Shown: in pieces, positions 38,143-47,165 of the stretch | How positions within the stretch are numbered: position 1 is the first letter of the stretch | How the letters are laid out: each line of letters opens with the position of its first letter | Assembly: GCF_022565775.1 (NCBI RefSeq) | Contig: NZ_JAIUMC010000007.1 | Coordinates: 1 to 64,000, forward strand | Source: Natronospirillum sp. | GTDB lineage: Bacteria > Pseudomonadota > Gammaproteobacteria > Pseudomonadales > Natronospirillaceae | Direction: 5' to 3' | DNA length: 64,000 nt | Made by a program: the position numbers and the translations under genes | The notes under the pieces: model-generated | Seen by the model: the letters and a program-made list of their open reading frames with translations, nothing else | The model's database searches: none | Told to the model about the DNA's origin: nothing

Positions 38143-39588
38143 TTACTCTCCTGCCCGCATCGGGTCAGCCTGACGGCGGGACAATACAAATTCATCACGC
38201 TGACTGAAATAGGTATCACTGAGCACACGCCCGGTCGGGGCCACTGTCCAATCATCAAGTTGGCCGGCACTGATCAGGTGTGCCACGGCCATGAAATCTT
38301 CCGCCGAGTCAATCGGCAGTTCGGCCGACGACAGTTCATCATGGCCGGCCAGGCGCTGCAGGATATATTGTTGCAGCTTCTGCTGACTGATGTAGAACGC
38401 CTGTGCCTCGACCTGGTCGATATAGACGCTGCGCCGGGAGCCCATATCGTCTTCGACATCTTCACCCAGGCTGTAATCCGTGACTTCCACCGCTCGCCGC
38501 TCGTGCAAACGAATCTGTTCCGGGTCGGGCAGCCCGACCTGCACCGCCGCCATGGCGTCGGCGGCCAGCGCCAGTCGGCGGCTTTGCTCTGCCTCAGGCA
38601 ATGCGCCAAGTCGACGTGCCACGGCAGCTACATCGGCATGGCGTCGTGATGACAGATAGTTCATCTGGCGGATGATGATATCCGCCCGCTTGGTGAAGTG
38701 CTGGAGCGAGCGGCGCAGTGCCGGCAGCATGATCTCGGCGGCGTTAAGCACCCGGCGATCAATGCCATCGAGGAAACTCCAGAGCAGCGACTGCCCGGGT
38801 TCTATCTCATCAGGCAGCAGCTCGCGTAGCCGCTGCTCTGCCTCGGCCTTGAAGGCTTTCGGCTGTCGGCGGATGCGGGCGATGACATCACTGATCTGTT
38901 CGCGGTATTTTTCCACACTGTCTGCCGACAGGCGGATGGCGATATCGGGCTGAAATCGCTGCTCCATGAAATCGAAAAACTCGGCACTGGCGCGGTCGAC
39001 ATTGAAGGCACCTTCCATCTCTCGCACCAGCGCGCGGCGGCGCTCGTTCAGCTCTTCGATTACATCGGTAAAGTCGGTCAGAATGCGCTCGGAGTAATCC
39101 CAGGCATCAAGCAGGTCATAGACCTCGCCATGGTCGCAGAAACTGCTCAGGGCATTGCGCACATTGCGTGTATTGCGATGACGCGAGCGATGCGCACTGC
39201 CCTGCCGCCGCTGCTCATCGGCGAAGGCCTCGGTAAAGCGGCGTCCGGCACGGGTAAAACTGAGTGAGACTTCAAGCGTGGCTTCGTCCACCTGCCGATC
39301 CAGCCAGCCGGCGTCCAGCAACTGGTTCAGCAGGTAGCCGGCCTGCTCACGACTGTCACGAAAGCGGCCGTGTTCTCCCGGGTCCTGATCCACGCTGTCC
39401 TGCAGCTCAGGGGCACGCACCAGGGCTTCCTGAAAGGTTTCAACCACCTGCTGTCGCGTAACCGCCTGACCATAGTCGGCTTCGGCACCATAAAGCCGCT
39501 GATAGAGTGCGGTCAGGCACTCGACCAGTTGTGCCCTGTACTTGCTGACCAAGGGCCGGAAGAACTGATTGTGGCGGTCGAAAAACAT
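38143..39588 (-). CDS. jetA: Kleisin subunit of SMC complex (MksF/JetA family)
   Basis: A 481-residue MukF/JetA-like protein. An N-terminal winged-helix region (about residues 1-120, starting MFFDRHNQFFRPL), a helical middle (RRRALVREMEGAFNV, RADIIIRQMNYLSSRRHADV) and a C-terminal winged helix match kleisins of Mks/Wadjet systems. It is the first gene of a three-gene operon in the order kleisin-KITE-SMC, as in mksFEB and jetABC. GGAGG is present but 14 nt before the ATG. The complex is known either to help chromosome segregation or, with JetD, to cut plasmids; the first is more likely without a nuclease. Confidence 0.85.
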   Translation of the reverse strand: MFFDRHNQFFRPLVSKYRAQLVECLTALYQRLYGAEADYGQAVTRQQVVETFQEALVRAPELQDSVDQDPGEHGRFRDSREQAGYLLNQLLDAGWLDRQVDEATLEVSLSFTRAGRRFTEAFADEQRRQGSAHRSRHRNTRNVRNALSSFCDHGEVYDLLDAWDYSERILTDFTDVIEELNERRRALVREMEGAFNVDRASAEFFDFMEQRFQPDIAIRLSADSVEKYREQISDVIARIRRQPKAFKAEAEQRLRELLPDEIEPGQSLLWSFLDGIDRRVLNAAEIMLPALRRSLQHFTKRADIIIRQMNYLSSRRHADVAAVARRLGALPEAEQSRRLALAADAMAAVQVGLPDPEQIRLHERRAVEVTDYSLGEDVEDDMGSRRSVYIDQVEAQAFYISQQKLQQYILQRLAGHDELSSAELPIDSAEDFMAVAHLISAGQLDDWTVAPTGRVLSDTYFSQRDEFVLSRRQADPMRAGE

Positions 39589-39775
39589 CGTGATTCAGGC
39601 ACCTCCCTGGAGCAGATCCGAGCAAGCGGGGAAGTTTATCACAGGCGCAGGCTGAACCTGAATCGCGGTGAGCCGCAAACCAGTCTGATGCGTATTCAAT
39701 ACACAGCATAGACGTCGCCGGGCGAAGCTTTTACCATCCCGCCCGATTCAGGACAACTCAACAAGGAGACAATCG

Positions 39776-40249
39776 ATGGGTGTAAAACTGCTTGAGCCGG
39801 GCACGCCGGCCCCTGATTTTTCAGCACTGAATCAACAGGGTGAAACGGTTTCGCTGAAAGACTTTTCAGGCAAGAAGGTAGTGCTGTATTTCTATCCCAA
39901 GGCCATGACACCAGGATGCACGACCCAAGCCTGCGGACTGCGTGACAGCAAGAAAGAGCTGGCCGATCGCAACACGGTTGCACTGGGTGTCAGCCCGGAT
40001 GCGCCCAAGCGGCTGATCAAGTTCATTGAGAAGGAAAACCTGAATTTCGACCTGCTGAGCGATGAAGACCTCACCCTGTGTAACGCCTTCGGTGTCTGGG
40101 GCCTGAAAAAATTCATGGGCAAGGAATACGACGGTGTGCACCGGGTCACCTACATTATTGATGAACAGGGAGTGATCCGACACGTGATGCCGAAAGTAAA
40201 AACCAAGACACATCATGACGATGTCCTGGCTGCCCTGGATGGTCTCTGA
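39776..40249 (+). CDS. bcp: Thiol peroxidase, Bcp-type peroxiredoxin
   Basis: A 157-residue thioredoxin-fold peroxiredoxin of the BCP/PrxQ class. The peroxidatic cysteine is C48 in MTPGCTTQACGLRD and the resolving cysteine C53 follows in the same helix, the typical five-residue spacing. It reduces hydrogen and organic peroxides using thioredoxin. AAGGAG lies 6 nt before the ATG. It is divergent from the SMC operon across 187 bp, and folE follows after 69 bp. Confidence 0.95.
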   Translation: MGVKLLEPGTPAPDFSALNQQGETVSLKDFSGKKVVLYFYPKAMTPGCTTQACGLRDSKKELADRNTVALGVSPDAPKRLIKFIEKENLNFDLLSDEDLTLCNAFGVWGLKKFMGKEYDGVHRVTYIIDEQGVIRHVMPKVKTKTHHDDVLAALDGL

Positions 40250-40318
40250 CCAGCACCGGTAACGCGAGCCGCCAGGTCGGACTCACTATCCTTTGGCCCT
40301 CTGAAAGAGAGACGATTG

Positions 40319-40897
40319 ATGACAATACCCTTGAGTGAGCAGTACGAGGCTATTCTGCGCGGCGTGGGCGAAAACCCGGAGCGCGAAGGCTTGGTCGGCA
40401 CCCCCGATCGAGCGGCGAAAGCCATGCAGTTTCTGACCGAAGGCTATACAAAGGATCTCGACACCATTATCAATGGGGCCATTTTCGAGTCTGACATGGA
40501 TGAAATGGTCGTGGTGCAGGACATCGAATTCTATTCAATGTGCGAGCACCACATGCTCCCCTTTATCGGCCGCGCACATATTGCCTATTTGCCGGCCGGC
40601 AAGGTTCTGGGCCTGTCCAAGTTTGCGCGCATCGTGGATATGTTTGCGCGTCGTCTGCAAATCCAGGAAAACCTGACCCGACAGGTGGCGCAGACTATCG
40701 AGTCGGTGACCGGAGCGCGGGGCGTGGGGGTTATCATGGAGGCCAAGCACATGTGCATGATGATGCGCGGTGTGCAGAAGCAGAACAGCAGCATGATGAC
40801 CTCAGTCATGCTGGGGAGCTTTCGCGAATCCCAAGCCACCCGCGCCGAATTCCTGAACCTGGCGCGTGGTAATGGCGGTCTTTTTGGCCGGGACTGA
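40319..40897 (+). CDS. folE: GTP cyclohydrolase I (FolE)
   Basis: A 192-residue GTP cyclohydrolase I making dihydroneopterin triphosphate, the first step of folate and tetrahydromonapterin synthesis. The zinc ligands lie in [12 protein letters not shown] and in [14 protein letters not shown], and the homodecamer core [18 protein letters not shown] is intact. I take ATG 40319 in place of the TTG at 40316. The gene is followed by a hairpin shared with the convergent folK. Confidence 0.96.
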   Translation: MTIPLSEQYEAILRGVGENPEREGLVGTPDRAAKAMQFLTEGYTKDLDTIINGAIFESDMDEMVVVQDIEFYSMCEHHMLPFIGRAHIAYLPAGKVLGLSKFARIVDMFARRLQIQENLTRQVAQTIESVTGARGVGVIMEAKHMCMMMRGVQKQNSSMMTSVMLGSFRESQATRAEFLNLARGNGGLFGRD

Positions 40898-40899
40898 CT

Positions 40900-40920
40900 G
40901 GCTGGCCTGAGCGGCCAGCC
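40900..40920. terminator. Hairpin between convergent folE and folK
   Basis: GGCTGGCC/GGCCAGCC, an 8-bp perfect stem with a TGAGC loop between two convergent genes. No clear U-tract on either side, so it is a probable but weak bidirectional terminator. Confidence 0.5.
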
Positions 40921-40933
40921 AACGTGGTGTCAG

Positions 40934-41488
40934 TTACCAGAGAAAGCGGATGCTCTGCTGCTGTTTGAAATGCAACGGCTGCAGGCCGGTTTCAAGATGG
41001 ACGGAGTTCTCCTCCAGCAAGTTATCGGCGTTGGTGAGTCCCGAGGGAACCTCCCCCTCGAAGTGATTCAACAGGCGATCCAGGTCCAGGCTGCTGTAGA
41101 CTTCCAGTTCCCTGGCCTGCGCCTGATAGGCATCTGCGCTGCTGAAGAGGTAATCTATATCCACGGTGCGGCTGCTGTGCCGCCGGTCTGGCTGGTCCAG
41201 TGGACGGCCGTGCTGAATTTCCATTACCTTGCCCAGAGTAACGCACCAGTCCCGCGTCAACTCGATCTCATCTACGGTCACGGCAAAACAGGCGTTGAGA
41301 AAGCGCGAACTGACCGGCTCGCTCACCGCTGCGCCCTTCTCCAACACCACGCCTACCGGCTCCGTGCGAAATAGCCGGCCCAGCACCACTTCTCCAAACA
41401 CCCCGGCAAAGGCGTCTATTACCGGGGGGACATGCTGTTCAGGCGCAATGTTGGAACCAATGGCGAAATAGTAGTGGCGCTGGGTCAT
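40934..41488 (-). CDS. folK: HPPK-like pterin pyrophosphokinase (FolK)
   Basis: A 184-residue protein of the 6-hydroxymethyl-7,8-dihydropterin pyrophosphokinase family. YFAIGSN at the N-terminus and SSRTVDIDYLFSSAD (the HPPK motif RTxDxD) carry the metal-binding aspartates. It is more divergent and slightly longer than the standard folK product, so it may be a second-copy HPPK. It catalyses pyrophosphate transfer from ATP to the pterin before DHPS. Its ATG overlaps the rmuC stop by 4 bp, so it is expressed with rmuC. folE next door and folM nearby support a pterin role. Confidence 0.82.
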   Translation of the reverse strand: MTQRHYYFAIGSNIAPEQHVPPVIDAFAGVFGEVVLGRLFRTEPVGVVLEKGAAVSEPVSSRFLNACFAVTVDEIELTRDWCVTLGKVMEIQHGRPLDQPDRRHSSRTVDIDYLFSSADAYQAQARELEVYSSLDLDRLLNHFEGEVPSGLTNADNLLEENSVHLETGLQPLHFKQQQSIRFLW

Positions 41489-42870
41489 GACAAATCATCC
41501 AGTGAAAGCTGCTTCTTGTTCTTTGCACCCAGTTCGCGCAGTTTTTCCACCCGACGTACCGCGTTGCCGCGGCCTTCAGACAATTGCTTGATCGACTTGT
41601 CCAGGCTTTCCTGCGATTTGCCCAGATGTTTCTGTACGTCTTTAAGCGATTCGGTAAACAACACAAACTGGTCATAGAGTTTCCCCGCCTCGTCCGCTAT
41701 CTGGACTGCGTTGCGGTTCTGTTGTTCATTACGCCAGATATTGTGAATGGTTTTCAAAACGGCGAGTAAAGTACTCGGACTGACCAGAATAATGTTGCGC
41801 TCGAAGGCATCCCGGAACAGCATGGTGTCCTGTTCCACCGCCACCAGAAAGGCCGCCTCGACGGGGACGAACATCAGCACGAAATCCAGCGTGCGCAGAC
41901 TGTCGATCTGTTCGTAATTCTTGGCCGACAGGTTTTTCATTTGGGTTCTGACGGCATCGACATGCGCTTTCAGGGCCGCGCTGCGCTCCACATCGTCTTC
42001 CGCATTGACGTAACGCTCGAAGTCCACCAATGACACCTTTGCATCGACAATGATGTCCTTCTCATCCGGCAGATGGATGATGGCATCCGGCTGCAATCGT
42101 TGCCCGTGCTCCCCTTTGGCGCTGAACTGAACATCGTATTCATGCCCCTTGCGCAGCCCGCTTTCTTCCAGAATGCGCTCCAGCAGCATCTCGCCCCAGT
42201 TGCCCTGGGTCTTCTTCTCGCCCTTCAATGCATTGGACAGGCGTCTGGCCTCTTCGGTCAGGTTGTCATTCATGCCCTTCAACTGTTCCAGTTGAAAGCG
42301 CAGATTACGCCGGTCTTCCGTGTCCTTTTCATAGACGGTTTCCACGCGCTGGCGGAAATCCTTCAGCTGCTCGCGCATGGGAGCGATCAGGTTCTGCAAA
42401 GATTCCTGACTGGTGCGCGAGAAATGCTGCTGCTTCTGATCGAAAATGCGATTGGCCAGATTCTCGAACTGGGACTGCAGGCGTTTTTCGGTATCTTCGA
42501 GCAGTTTCTTCTTCTCATCCCACTGCTGTCGTTCTGAAGACAGCCGCTGGCGCTCCAGTTCCAGCGCGCGTTCTGCGTCAAGCCGACCCTGCTGCTCCTG
42601 ATGCCATTGCTGACGCAAACTGTCCTGCGTCTCGCTTTGCTGCTGCAGTTGCCGCGCCTGTTGATTGACGGTTTCTTCCTGGCGGGCAAGCTGCAGCGCC
42701 TGCTCCTGGCGAGCTTCATCCAGCTCAGCCAATTGCACCTGAAGATCCTGCTGCCGTCTGACCTGGCGCCATAGCAGAGTGGCCAGTATCAGTGTCAAAA
42801 CAATGAACAATGCCAGGGCGGCCAGAAACAGCGGCGGATTGGTCAGAACAAGTTCGGTTACAGAATTCAC
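41485..42870 (-). CDS. rmuC: DNA recombination protein RmuC
   Basis: A 461-residue RmuC family protein. One N-terminal membrane helix (FLAALALFIVLTLILATLLW) leads into a long coiled coil (about residues 35-165) and a PD-(D/E)XK-like nuclease-fold domain with KGEKKTQGNWGEMLLERILEESGL and LPDEKDIIVDAKVSL. RmuC limits recombination between inverted repeats in E. coli; the biochemical activity is still unclear. It starts with GTG at 42870, with GGAG about 11 nt upstream. Confidence 0.93.
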   Translation of the reverse strand: MNSVTELVLTNPPLFLAALALFIVLTLILATLLWRQVRRQQDLQVQLAELDEARQEQALQLARQEETVNQQARQLQQQSETQDSLRQQWHQEQQGRLDAERALELERQRLSSERQQWDEKKKLLEDTEKRLQSQFENLANRIFDQKQQHFSRTSQESLQNLIAPMREQLKDFRQRVETVYEKDTEDRRNLRFQLEQLKGMNDNLTEEARRLSNALKGEKKTQGNWGEMLLERILEESGLRKGHEYDVQFSAKGEHGQRLQPDAIIHLPDEKDIIVDAKVSLVDFERYVNAEDDVERSAALKAHVDAVRTQMKNLSAKNYEQIDSLRTLDFVLMFVPVEAAFLVAVEQDTMLFRDAFERNIILVSPSTLLAVLKTIHNIWRNEQQNRNAVQIADEAGKLYDQFVLFTESLKDVQKHLGKSQESLDKSIKQLSEGRGNAVRRVEKLRELGAKNKKQLSLDDLS

Positions 42871-42984
42871 GCCCGGAAAGTCTCCCTATTGGTCGGCGCT
42901 GTGCTATCTTTTCTGATCACAGCAGAACGCTTGACGGCTTTTGCCGTGGCACGTCCACAACCCGATAAACGCAGGACCCTGATC

Positions 42985-43311
42985 ATGTCGAGTACCACTC
43001 TTTTGATGGCCACAGAGACTCTGGACCAGTTTATTCGCGCTCTGGACGATGTGTACTGGGAAGCCAGCGACATTGCGGACAAAGATGTCATTTTCAACAT
43101 CAGCCGCGTGCTGACCAACGAATTGATCGAGTTGCACAAGGTGAGTATACAGGACGGCCACTACAAGTATGAACCGGTGGGCGAAAACCTGCGCACGATC
43201 ATTCCGCAACTGTCCTGGCTGAACGACAACCTCAGTCGGGTCACCAGAAGGACGGACACCACAACGGAAATTCAACCTCTGCTGCGCACCATTCATCAGT
43301 TGATTTCATGA
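42985..43311 (+). CDS. Conserved hypothetical protein
   Basis: A 108-residue acidic cytosolic protein, mostly helical (TLDQFIRALDDVYWEASDIADKD), with no signal peptide or membrane segment. I do not recognise a family. The ATG at 42985 has AGGA upstream; the ORF track's longer start at 42889 lies in the rmuC promoter. Its TGA overlaps the ATG of the asparaginase, so the two are translationally coupled. Function unknown. Confidence 0.75.
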   Translation: MSSTTLLMATETLDQFIRALDDVYWEASDIADKDVIFNISRVLTNELIELHKVSIQDGHYKYEPVGENLRTIIPQLSWLNDNLSRVTRRTDTTTEIQPLLRTIHQLIS

Positions 43312-44279
43312 AGCTGCTAATCATTTACACCGGCGGCACCATCGGCATGGTGCCATCCGGGACAGGCTGGCGCCCCCAGCCCGGATATCTGGAAGGCCGC
43401 ATACGAGAGCATTTGCGTCGTATGGAGTTTCCTCACGAGGTCACCTGGCAGGAATATGACCCACTGCTGGACTCCTCGCAGTTGTCCTGCCAGCACTGGA
43501 ATCAGCTCGCCAGAGATATCATTGAGCATTATGCGGATTATGACGGCTTTGTCGTGCTGCATGGCACCGACACCATGGCCTATACCAGTTCTGCGCTGGC
43601 GTTCATGCTGCGCGGCACGCGCAAGCCTGTGGTGCTGACAGGCAGCCAGATTCCAGTCTGGGAGCAAACCACGGACGGTCTCGACAACGTCATGCTGGCC
43701 TTGCAGTCGGCAGCCCGGGAGGACCTGCAGGATGTCTACCTGGCCTTTGATCACAAGCTGTATCACGGGGCTCATGTCACCAAGACCAACACCGACCGGT
43801 TGAAAGCCTTTTCCGCGCCACATGGCGTGCATTTGGGCAATGAACTGCCTGAACCCGAATCGGAACCACGCATGATCCCGGTCAGTGAAGCGGCCGTAGA
43901 GCTCTATCATTATCTGCCCGGCACTCCGCTGCGCGGCCTGCGCGCTCTGATCGAGACCCGGCCAAGAGTATTGATTCTGCTGACCTATGGCAGCGGCAAT
44001 GCGCCTGACACCCAGGAACTGCGCGACCTGCTGGGCTATGCCACCGATCAGGGCACGCTGCTGATCAATCGCAGCCAGTGCTTTCGCGCCAATGTGGATA
44101 TGCACCGCTACGAGGCCGCCTCTGCCTTGCGGGAAGGGGGGCTGGTCGGCGCCGGAACCATGACCCTGGAAGCGCTGACGGGCAAGCTGCATGTGCTGCT
44201 GACGTTGTTCGAGGACAATGTGGATCTGGCACAGCACCTGTTAACACCCTGGACAGAAGAACTGCCGGCCCCCAAGTGA
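43308..44279 (+). CDS. ansA: Type I (cytoplasmic) L-asparaginase
   Basis: A 323-residue asparaginase/glutaminase family enzyme. The two catalytic threonine motifs are present: YTGGTIGM near the N-terminus and LHGTDTMAYT at about residue 85, followed by the conserved VVLTGSQIP. There is no signal peptide, consistent with the low-affinity cytoplasmic AnsA type. It hydrolyses Asn to Asp and ammonia. It overlaps the small upstream gene by 4 bp. Confidence 0.93.
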   Translation: MKLLIIYTGGTIGMVPSGTGWRPQPGYLEGRIREHLRRMEFPHEVTWQEYDPLLDSSQLSCQHWNQLARDIIEHYADYDGFVVLHGTDTMAYTSSALAFMLRGTRKPVVLTGSQIPVWEQTTDGLDNVMLALQSAAREDLQDVYLAFDHKLYHGAHVTKTNTDRLKAFSAPHGVHLGNELPEPESEPRMIPVSEAAVELYHYLPGTPLRGLRALIETRPRVLILLTYGSGNAPDTQELRDLLGYATDQGTLLINRSQCFRANVDMHRYEAASALREGGLVGAGTMTLEALTGKLHVLLTLFEDNVDLAQHLLTPWTEELPAPK

Positions 44280-44356
44280 AGCCTTGTCTCTGCTGCGTCC
44301 GGGCAGTAGACTATCGCGCCCCTGTCCAAACGCCCAAATTTTGACCAAGAGACCCT

Positions 44357-45595
44357 ATGGCTTCACCTGATCAGCACTCGTCGTCGTCTTCCTGGGAACA
44401 GGATGAAAGCGCTTACTCCGAGACCGATGCCCGCGCCGGCTCCTGGACCACCTTCTGGTTCGAGCCGCAGCGCCTGCGCCTGCTCACACTGGCCCTGTTG
44501 CTGGGGCTGGCCGGTGCCGGTGTCTTTCCGGTTCTGAGTACACACCTGGCCATCGGCCTGGGTATTTCGCCGCTGTGGATCGGGGTCTTTTTTGCGGTCA
44601 ATACGGCGGCTGGGGTGCTGGTCAGCCACAGTCTGGCCAAAGCCTCGGACCAGGGCCTGCGGCGCATACTGATCCTTTGGGTGTCCACTGCCGTGGGTAT
44701 GGTGGGCTCACTGGCCTTGGGCTACATCACTCAATATGGCTGGCTGCTGGTGGCCGGGATGATCTGGTTCGGGCTGTCTTCGGCCGCCCAGCCGCAGATT
44801 TTCGCCATGGCCCGCGAGGCAGTGGCGGAGGAAGAGGCTGCCCTCTTTCAGTCGGTACTGCGCGCCTGTTTTTCCGCCAGTTGGATTGTCGGGCCACCCC
44901 TGGCCTATCTGCTGTTCGAATTGATCGGCTTTACCCGCCTGATGTGGCTGGTCGCCATCATGTTTGGCCTCTGCCTGCTGTTGCTGCCCGGTTTGCCGGA
45001 CGGCAAGGTGCAGGCCACCCGCGGTGCCAGCCTGCCCACCAACCGCCGCATCAAGTGGCTGGCCCTGATGATTCTGGCAGTATTCGCCGCCAATACCATG
45101 TACATCGTCTATATGCCGCTGTATGTGCGCGAAACGCTGGGCATTGGCGGCATCGTGCCCGGTCTGCTGATGGGACTGGCCGCCGGCCTGGAGATTCCCA
45201 TCATGGTGGCCGGCGGGGCCATGGCGCATCGCTGGCCATTGCTGCGCCCGCTGTGGATTGCGGTTGCCGGGGGTACGGCCTTTTATCTGGGCATTTTCCT
45301 GTTCTCCGGAGTCACCATGCTGGCCGTGCTGCAGATCTTCAATGGCGTGCTGATCGGGCTGGCCGCCGGTGTCGGCATCAGTGTATTCCAGAAGCTGATG
45401 CCTGATCGACTTGGCATGGCGTCGACGCTGTATACCAATGCCATCAAGGTGGGCAGCCTGCTGGGCGCCGGGCTGGGCGGCGTAGTGGCAGAGTTTGGCG
45501 GCTATGGCTCGGTGTTTCTGGTCAATGTCCTGTTGATGACGGTGGCTGCACTGGCCTTGTGGCAATGCGGACATGAACGCCACCAGCGGACCTGA
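44357..45595 (+). CDS. MFS transporter, sugar-efflux (SetA/SotA-like)
   Basis: A 412-residue major facilitator with 12 predicted helices after a hydrophilic Ser/acidic N-terminal tail of about 35 residues. The pattern FEPQRLRLLTLALLLGLAGAGVFPVLSTHLA and LYVRETLGIGG resembles the SET family of sugar-efflux carriers. Those proteins export lactose, glucose analogues or thio-galactosides; the substrate here is not predictable. It begins 77 bp after the asparaginase stop. Confidence 0.82.
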   Translation: MASPDQHSSSSSWEQDESAYSETDARAGSWTTFWFEPQRLRLLTLALLLGLAGAGVFPVLSTHLAIGLGISPLWIGVFFAVNTAAGVLVSHSLAKASDQGLRRILILWVSTAVGMVGSLALGYITQYGWLLVAGMIWFGLSSAAQPQIFAMAREAVAEEEAALFQSVLRACFSASWIVGPPLAYLLFELIGFTRLMWLVAIMFGLCLLLLPGLPDGKVQATRGASLPTNRRIKWLALMILAVFAANTMYIVYMPLYVRETLGIGGIVPGLLMGLAAGLEIPIMVAGGAMAHRWPLLRPLWIAVAGGTAFYLGIFLFSGVTMLAVLQIFNGVLIGLAAGVGISVFQKLMPDRLGMASTLYTNAIKVGSLLGAGLGGVVAEFGGYGSVFLVNVLLMTVAALALWQCGHERHQRT

Positions 45596-45716
45596 AACCA
45601 ACAGACAGTTCGGACCGCCACCCTGCCTTTCCGGCAACAAAAGCGCAAAGACACTTCAAGTATCGACTCTCGGTGCAGATAATAGACACAGAGGCTTTAC
45701 CCAATTGGCGGTATCC

Positions 45717-46142
45717 ATGATCTACCCGCGCGTCCTTGTGCTGATGACAACCCTGCTGTTGCCTCTGGGAGCAGTGGCCTGGGAAACCAGCGACCACGAC
45801 TTCCCGCTGGCCTCGAGACAAACCCCGCTGGGGCTGGTCTGGACCGATGACAGCGCCATGACGTTGTATACCTACAGCCGTGACCGTCCCGAATCCTCGG
45901 CATGCACCGGCGAATGCGCCGTTCAGTTCCCGCCGCATGTCGCCGAAGCACGCCACCGGCAGTTTCCGCCTGAAGGTTTTTCCGTGATCACGCGCCCGGA
46001 CGGCCGTCTGCAATGGGCCTATGAAAGCCGCCCGCTGTATCGCTACAGCGGCGATCGTGAACCCGGCGAACTGACCGGCCATGGACGGGATGACCGCTGG
46101 TGGGTGGCACAACCGGTGCGCGGCTACGGGGAGGAAGACTGA
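45717..46142 (+). CDS. Exported COG4315-like protein with YxYxxD repeats
   Basis: A 141-residue protein with a signal peptide (VLVLMTTLLLPLGAVAWE) and two copies of the secreted-repeat motif: LYTYSRDRPESSACTGEC and LYRYSGDREPGELTGHG. This repeat (Pfam 'secreted repeat of unknown function') occurs in bacterial exported lipoproteins; here no lipobox Cys is seen. Two Cys four residues apart may bind or bridge. ATG 45717 is taken since the ORF track start at 45573 lies inside the MFS gene. Unknown function. Confidence 0.8.
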   Translation: MIYPRVLVLMTTLLLPLGAVAWETSDHDFPLASRQTPLGLVWTDDSAMTLYTYSRDRPESSACTGECAVQFPPHVAEARHRQFPPEGFSVITRPDGRLQWAYESRPLYRYSGDREPGELTGHGRDDRWWVAQPVRGYGEED

Positions 46143-46173
46143 CCGCAGGCTGGTCAGGCGATGTGGACACAAC

Positions 46174-46878
46174 TTAGAGCGAACGCCCGCCATCGACCGG
46201 AATACTGGCCCCGGTCAGATAATCATTGGCCAGAATATAGTCTACCGTCTGCACCACCGGACCAAACCCACCCATGCGTTGCAACGGCGTTTCCTGCAAT
46301 ACCTGAACACGGGCCTCCTCGCTGTGCTCGGGCAGAAACTCCAGAGGCCCCGGTTGGATGGTGTTGACCCGTATCTCGGGGGCCAGCAACCTGGCATAGG
46401 CGTGACTCATGTTGCCCAGTCCCGCCTTGGTGGCACAGTAGGTGCGAAAGCGTGGTGACGGTCGATCGGTAAAGATATCCGTGATATGGATGATGTTGCC
46501 CTTGCTGTCAGGACAGGCTCGCAATGCATCGGCACACCGTTCATTGAGCAAAAAGGGTACCTGCATGTGCACCTGAAAGTACTCTGCAAAGGCTTTCAAC
46601 TCCGCTTTCGGGTCGTCGCCGACAGGCCGAAAGGCAGAGGCGTTGTGCAGCAACAGGCTGATATGGGGATAACGGGTGACAACTCCCTGAATCCAGCTAT
46701 CCACTGCCTCCAGGTCTGTCAGTTCAACCTGCGTCAGATCGGCGCCACGCTGACGCAGATCGTCCACCTCGGTATAATGCGTGCGATAGCAGCCAACCAC
46801 CGTGTGGCCTGCTGAAAGAAAATGGCTGGCCAGTTCATATCCCAGCCGACGCCCGGCACCGGTGATGACCACAATCAT
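46174..46878 (-). CDS. folM: FolM-like dihydromonapterin/dihydrofolate reductase (SDR)
   Basis: A 234-residue short-chain dehydrogenase/reductase. The cofactor motif is ITGAGRRLGYELA (TGxxxxxG), with YRTHYTEVD consistent with NADPH preference, and the catalytic Tyr-Lys pair is in TYCATKAG. The ending VNTIQPGPLEF and TGASIPVDGGRSL is typical of FolM/pteridine reductases. FolM reduces dihydromonapterin to tetrahydromonapterin, the cofactor of phenylalanine hydroxylase in related species. folE and folK lie within 6 kb. Upstream, 46879-47005 contains its promoter region, where I see no certain boxes. Confidence 0.86.
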   Translation of the reverse strand: MIVVITGAGRRLGYELASHFLSAGHTVVGCYRTHYTEVDDLRQRGADLTQVELTDLEAVDSWIQGVVTRYPHISLLLHNASAFRPVGDDPKAELKAFAEYFQVHMQVPFLLNERCADALRACPDSKGNIIHITDIFTDRPSPRFRTYCATKAGLGNMSHAYARLLAPEIRVNTIQPGPLEFLPEHSEEARVQVLQETPLQRMGGFGPVVQTVDYILANDYLTGASIPVDGGRSL

Positions 46879-47005
46879 GACGCACTCCTGATAGATTCTA
46901 TGCGCACAGCATACGACTGAAAGTGGCTCACAGACCAGACAGGTAGCGAATAATTCATTGCAGTGAATTCAGGCTGCCCGAGAGCCTGGCGACAGGAGGC
47001 GCTGC

Positions 47006-47165
47006 AAAAAAAGAACCCGATGGCTGCAATGCAGCCATCGGGTAAAGATTGCCCAGCAAATGATTATCCGTAATCAGAACCGGCTTCTATCCTGAATCCG
47101 GTGAGTGCACCTACTGTAATGCAGGTGGCGTGCCAGTTAGCTACCCAGGCTGAAAAAATTTGTTT
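47006..47165 (-). ncRNA. Candidate Csr/Rsm-type small RNA
   Basis: The 507-bp gap between folM and the mgtE operon contains four consecutive hairpins read on the minus strand: 47127-47108 (7 bp), 47102-47079 (ACCGG/CCGGT), 47075-47062 (GATTA-CGGA-TAATC) and a 13-bp perfect terminator stem 47043-47015, followed by seven T. No minus-strand ORF precedes the terminator. Two loops expose GGA (TTCAGGATAG and ACGGATAA), the core of CsrA/RsmA sites. An AT-rich stretch at 47160-47215 could hold the promoter. The 5' end is uncertain. It could alternatively be a leader structure of the plus-strand operon. Confidence 0.45.
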
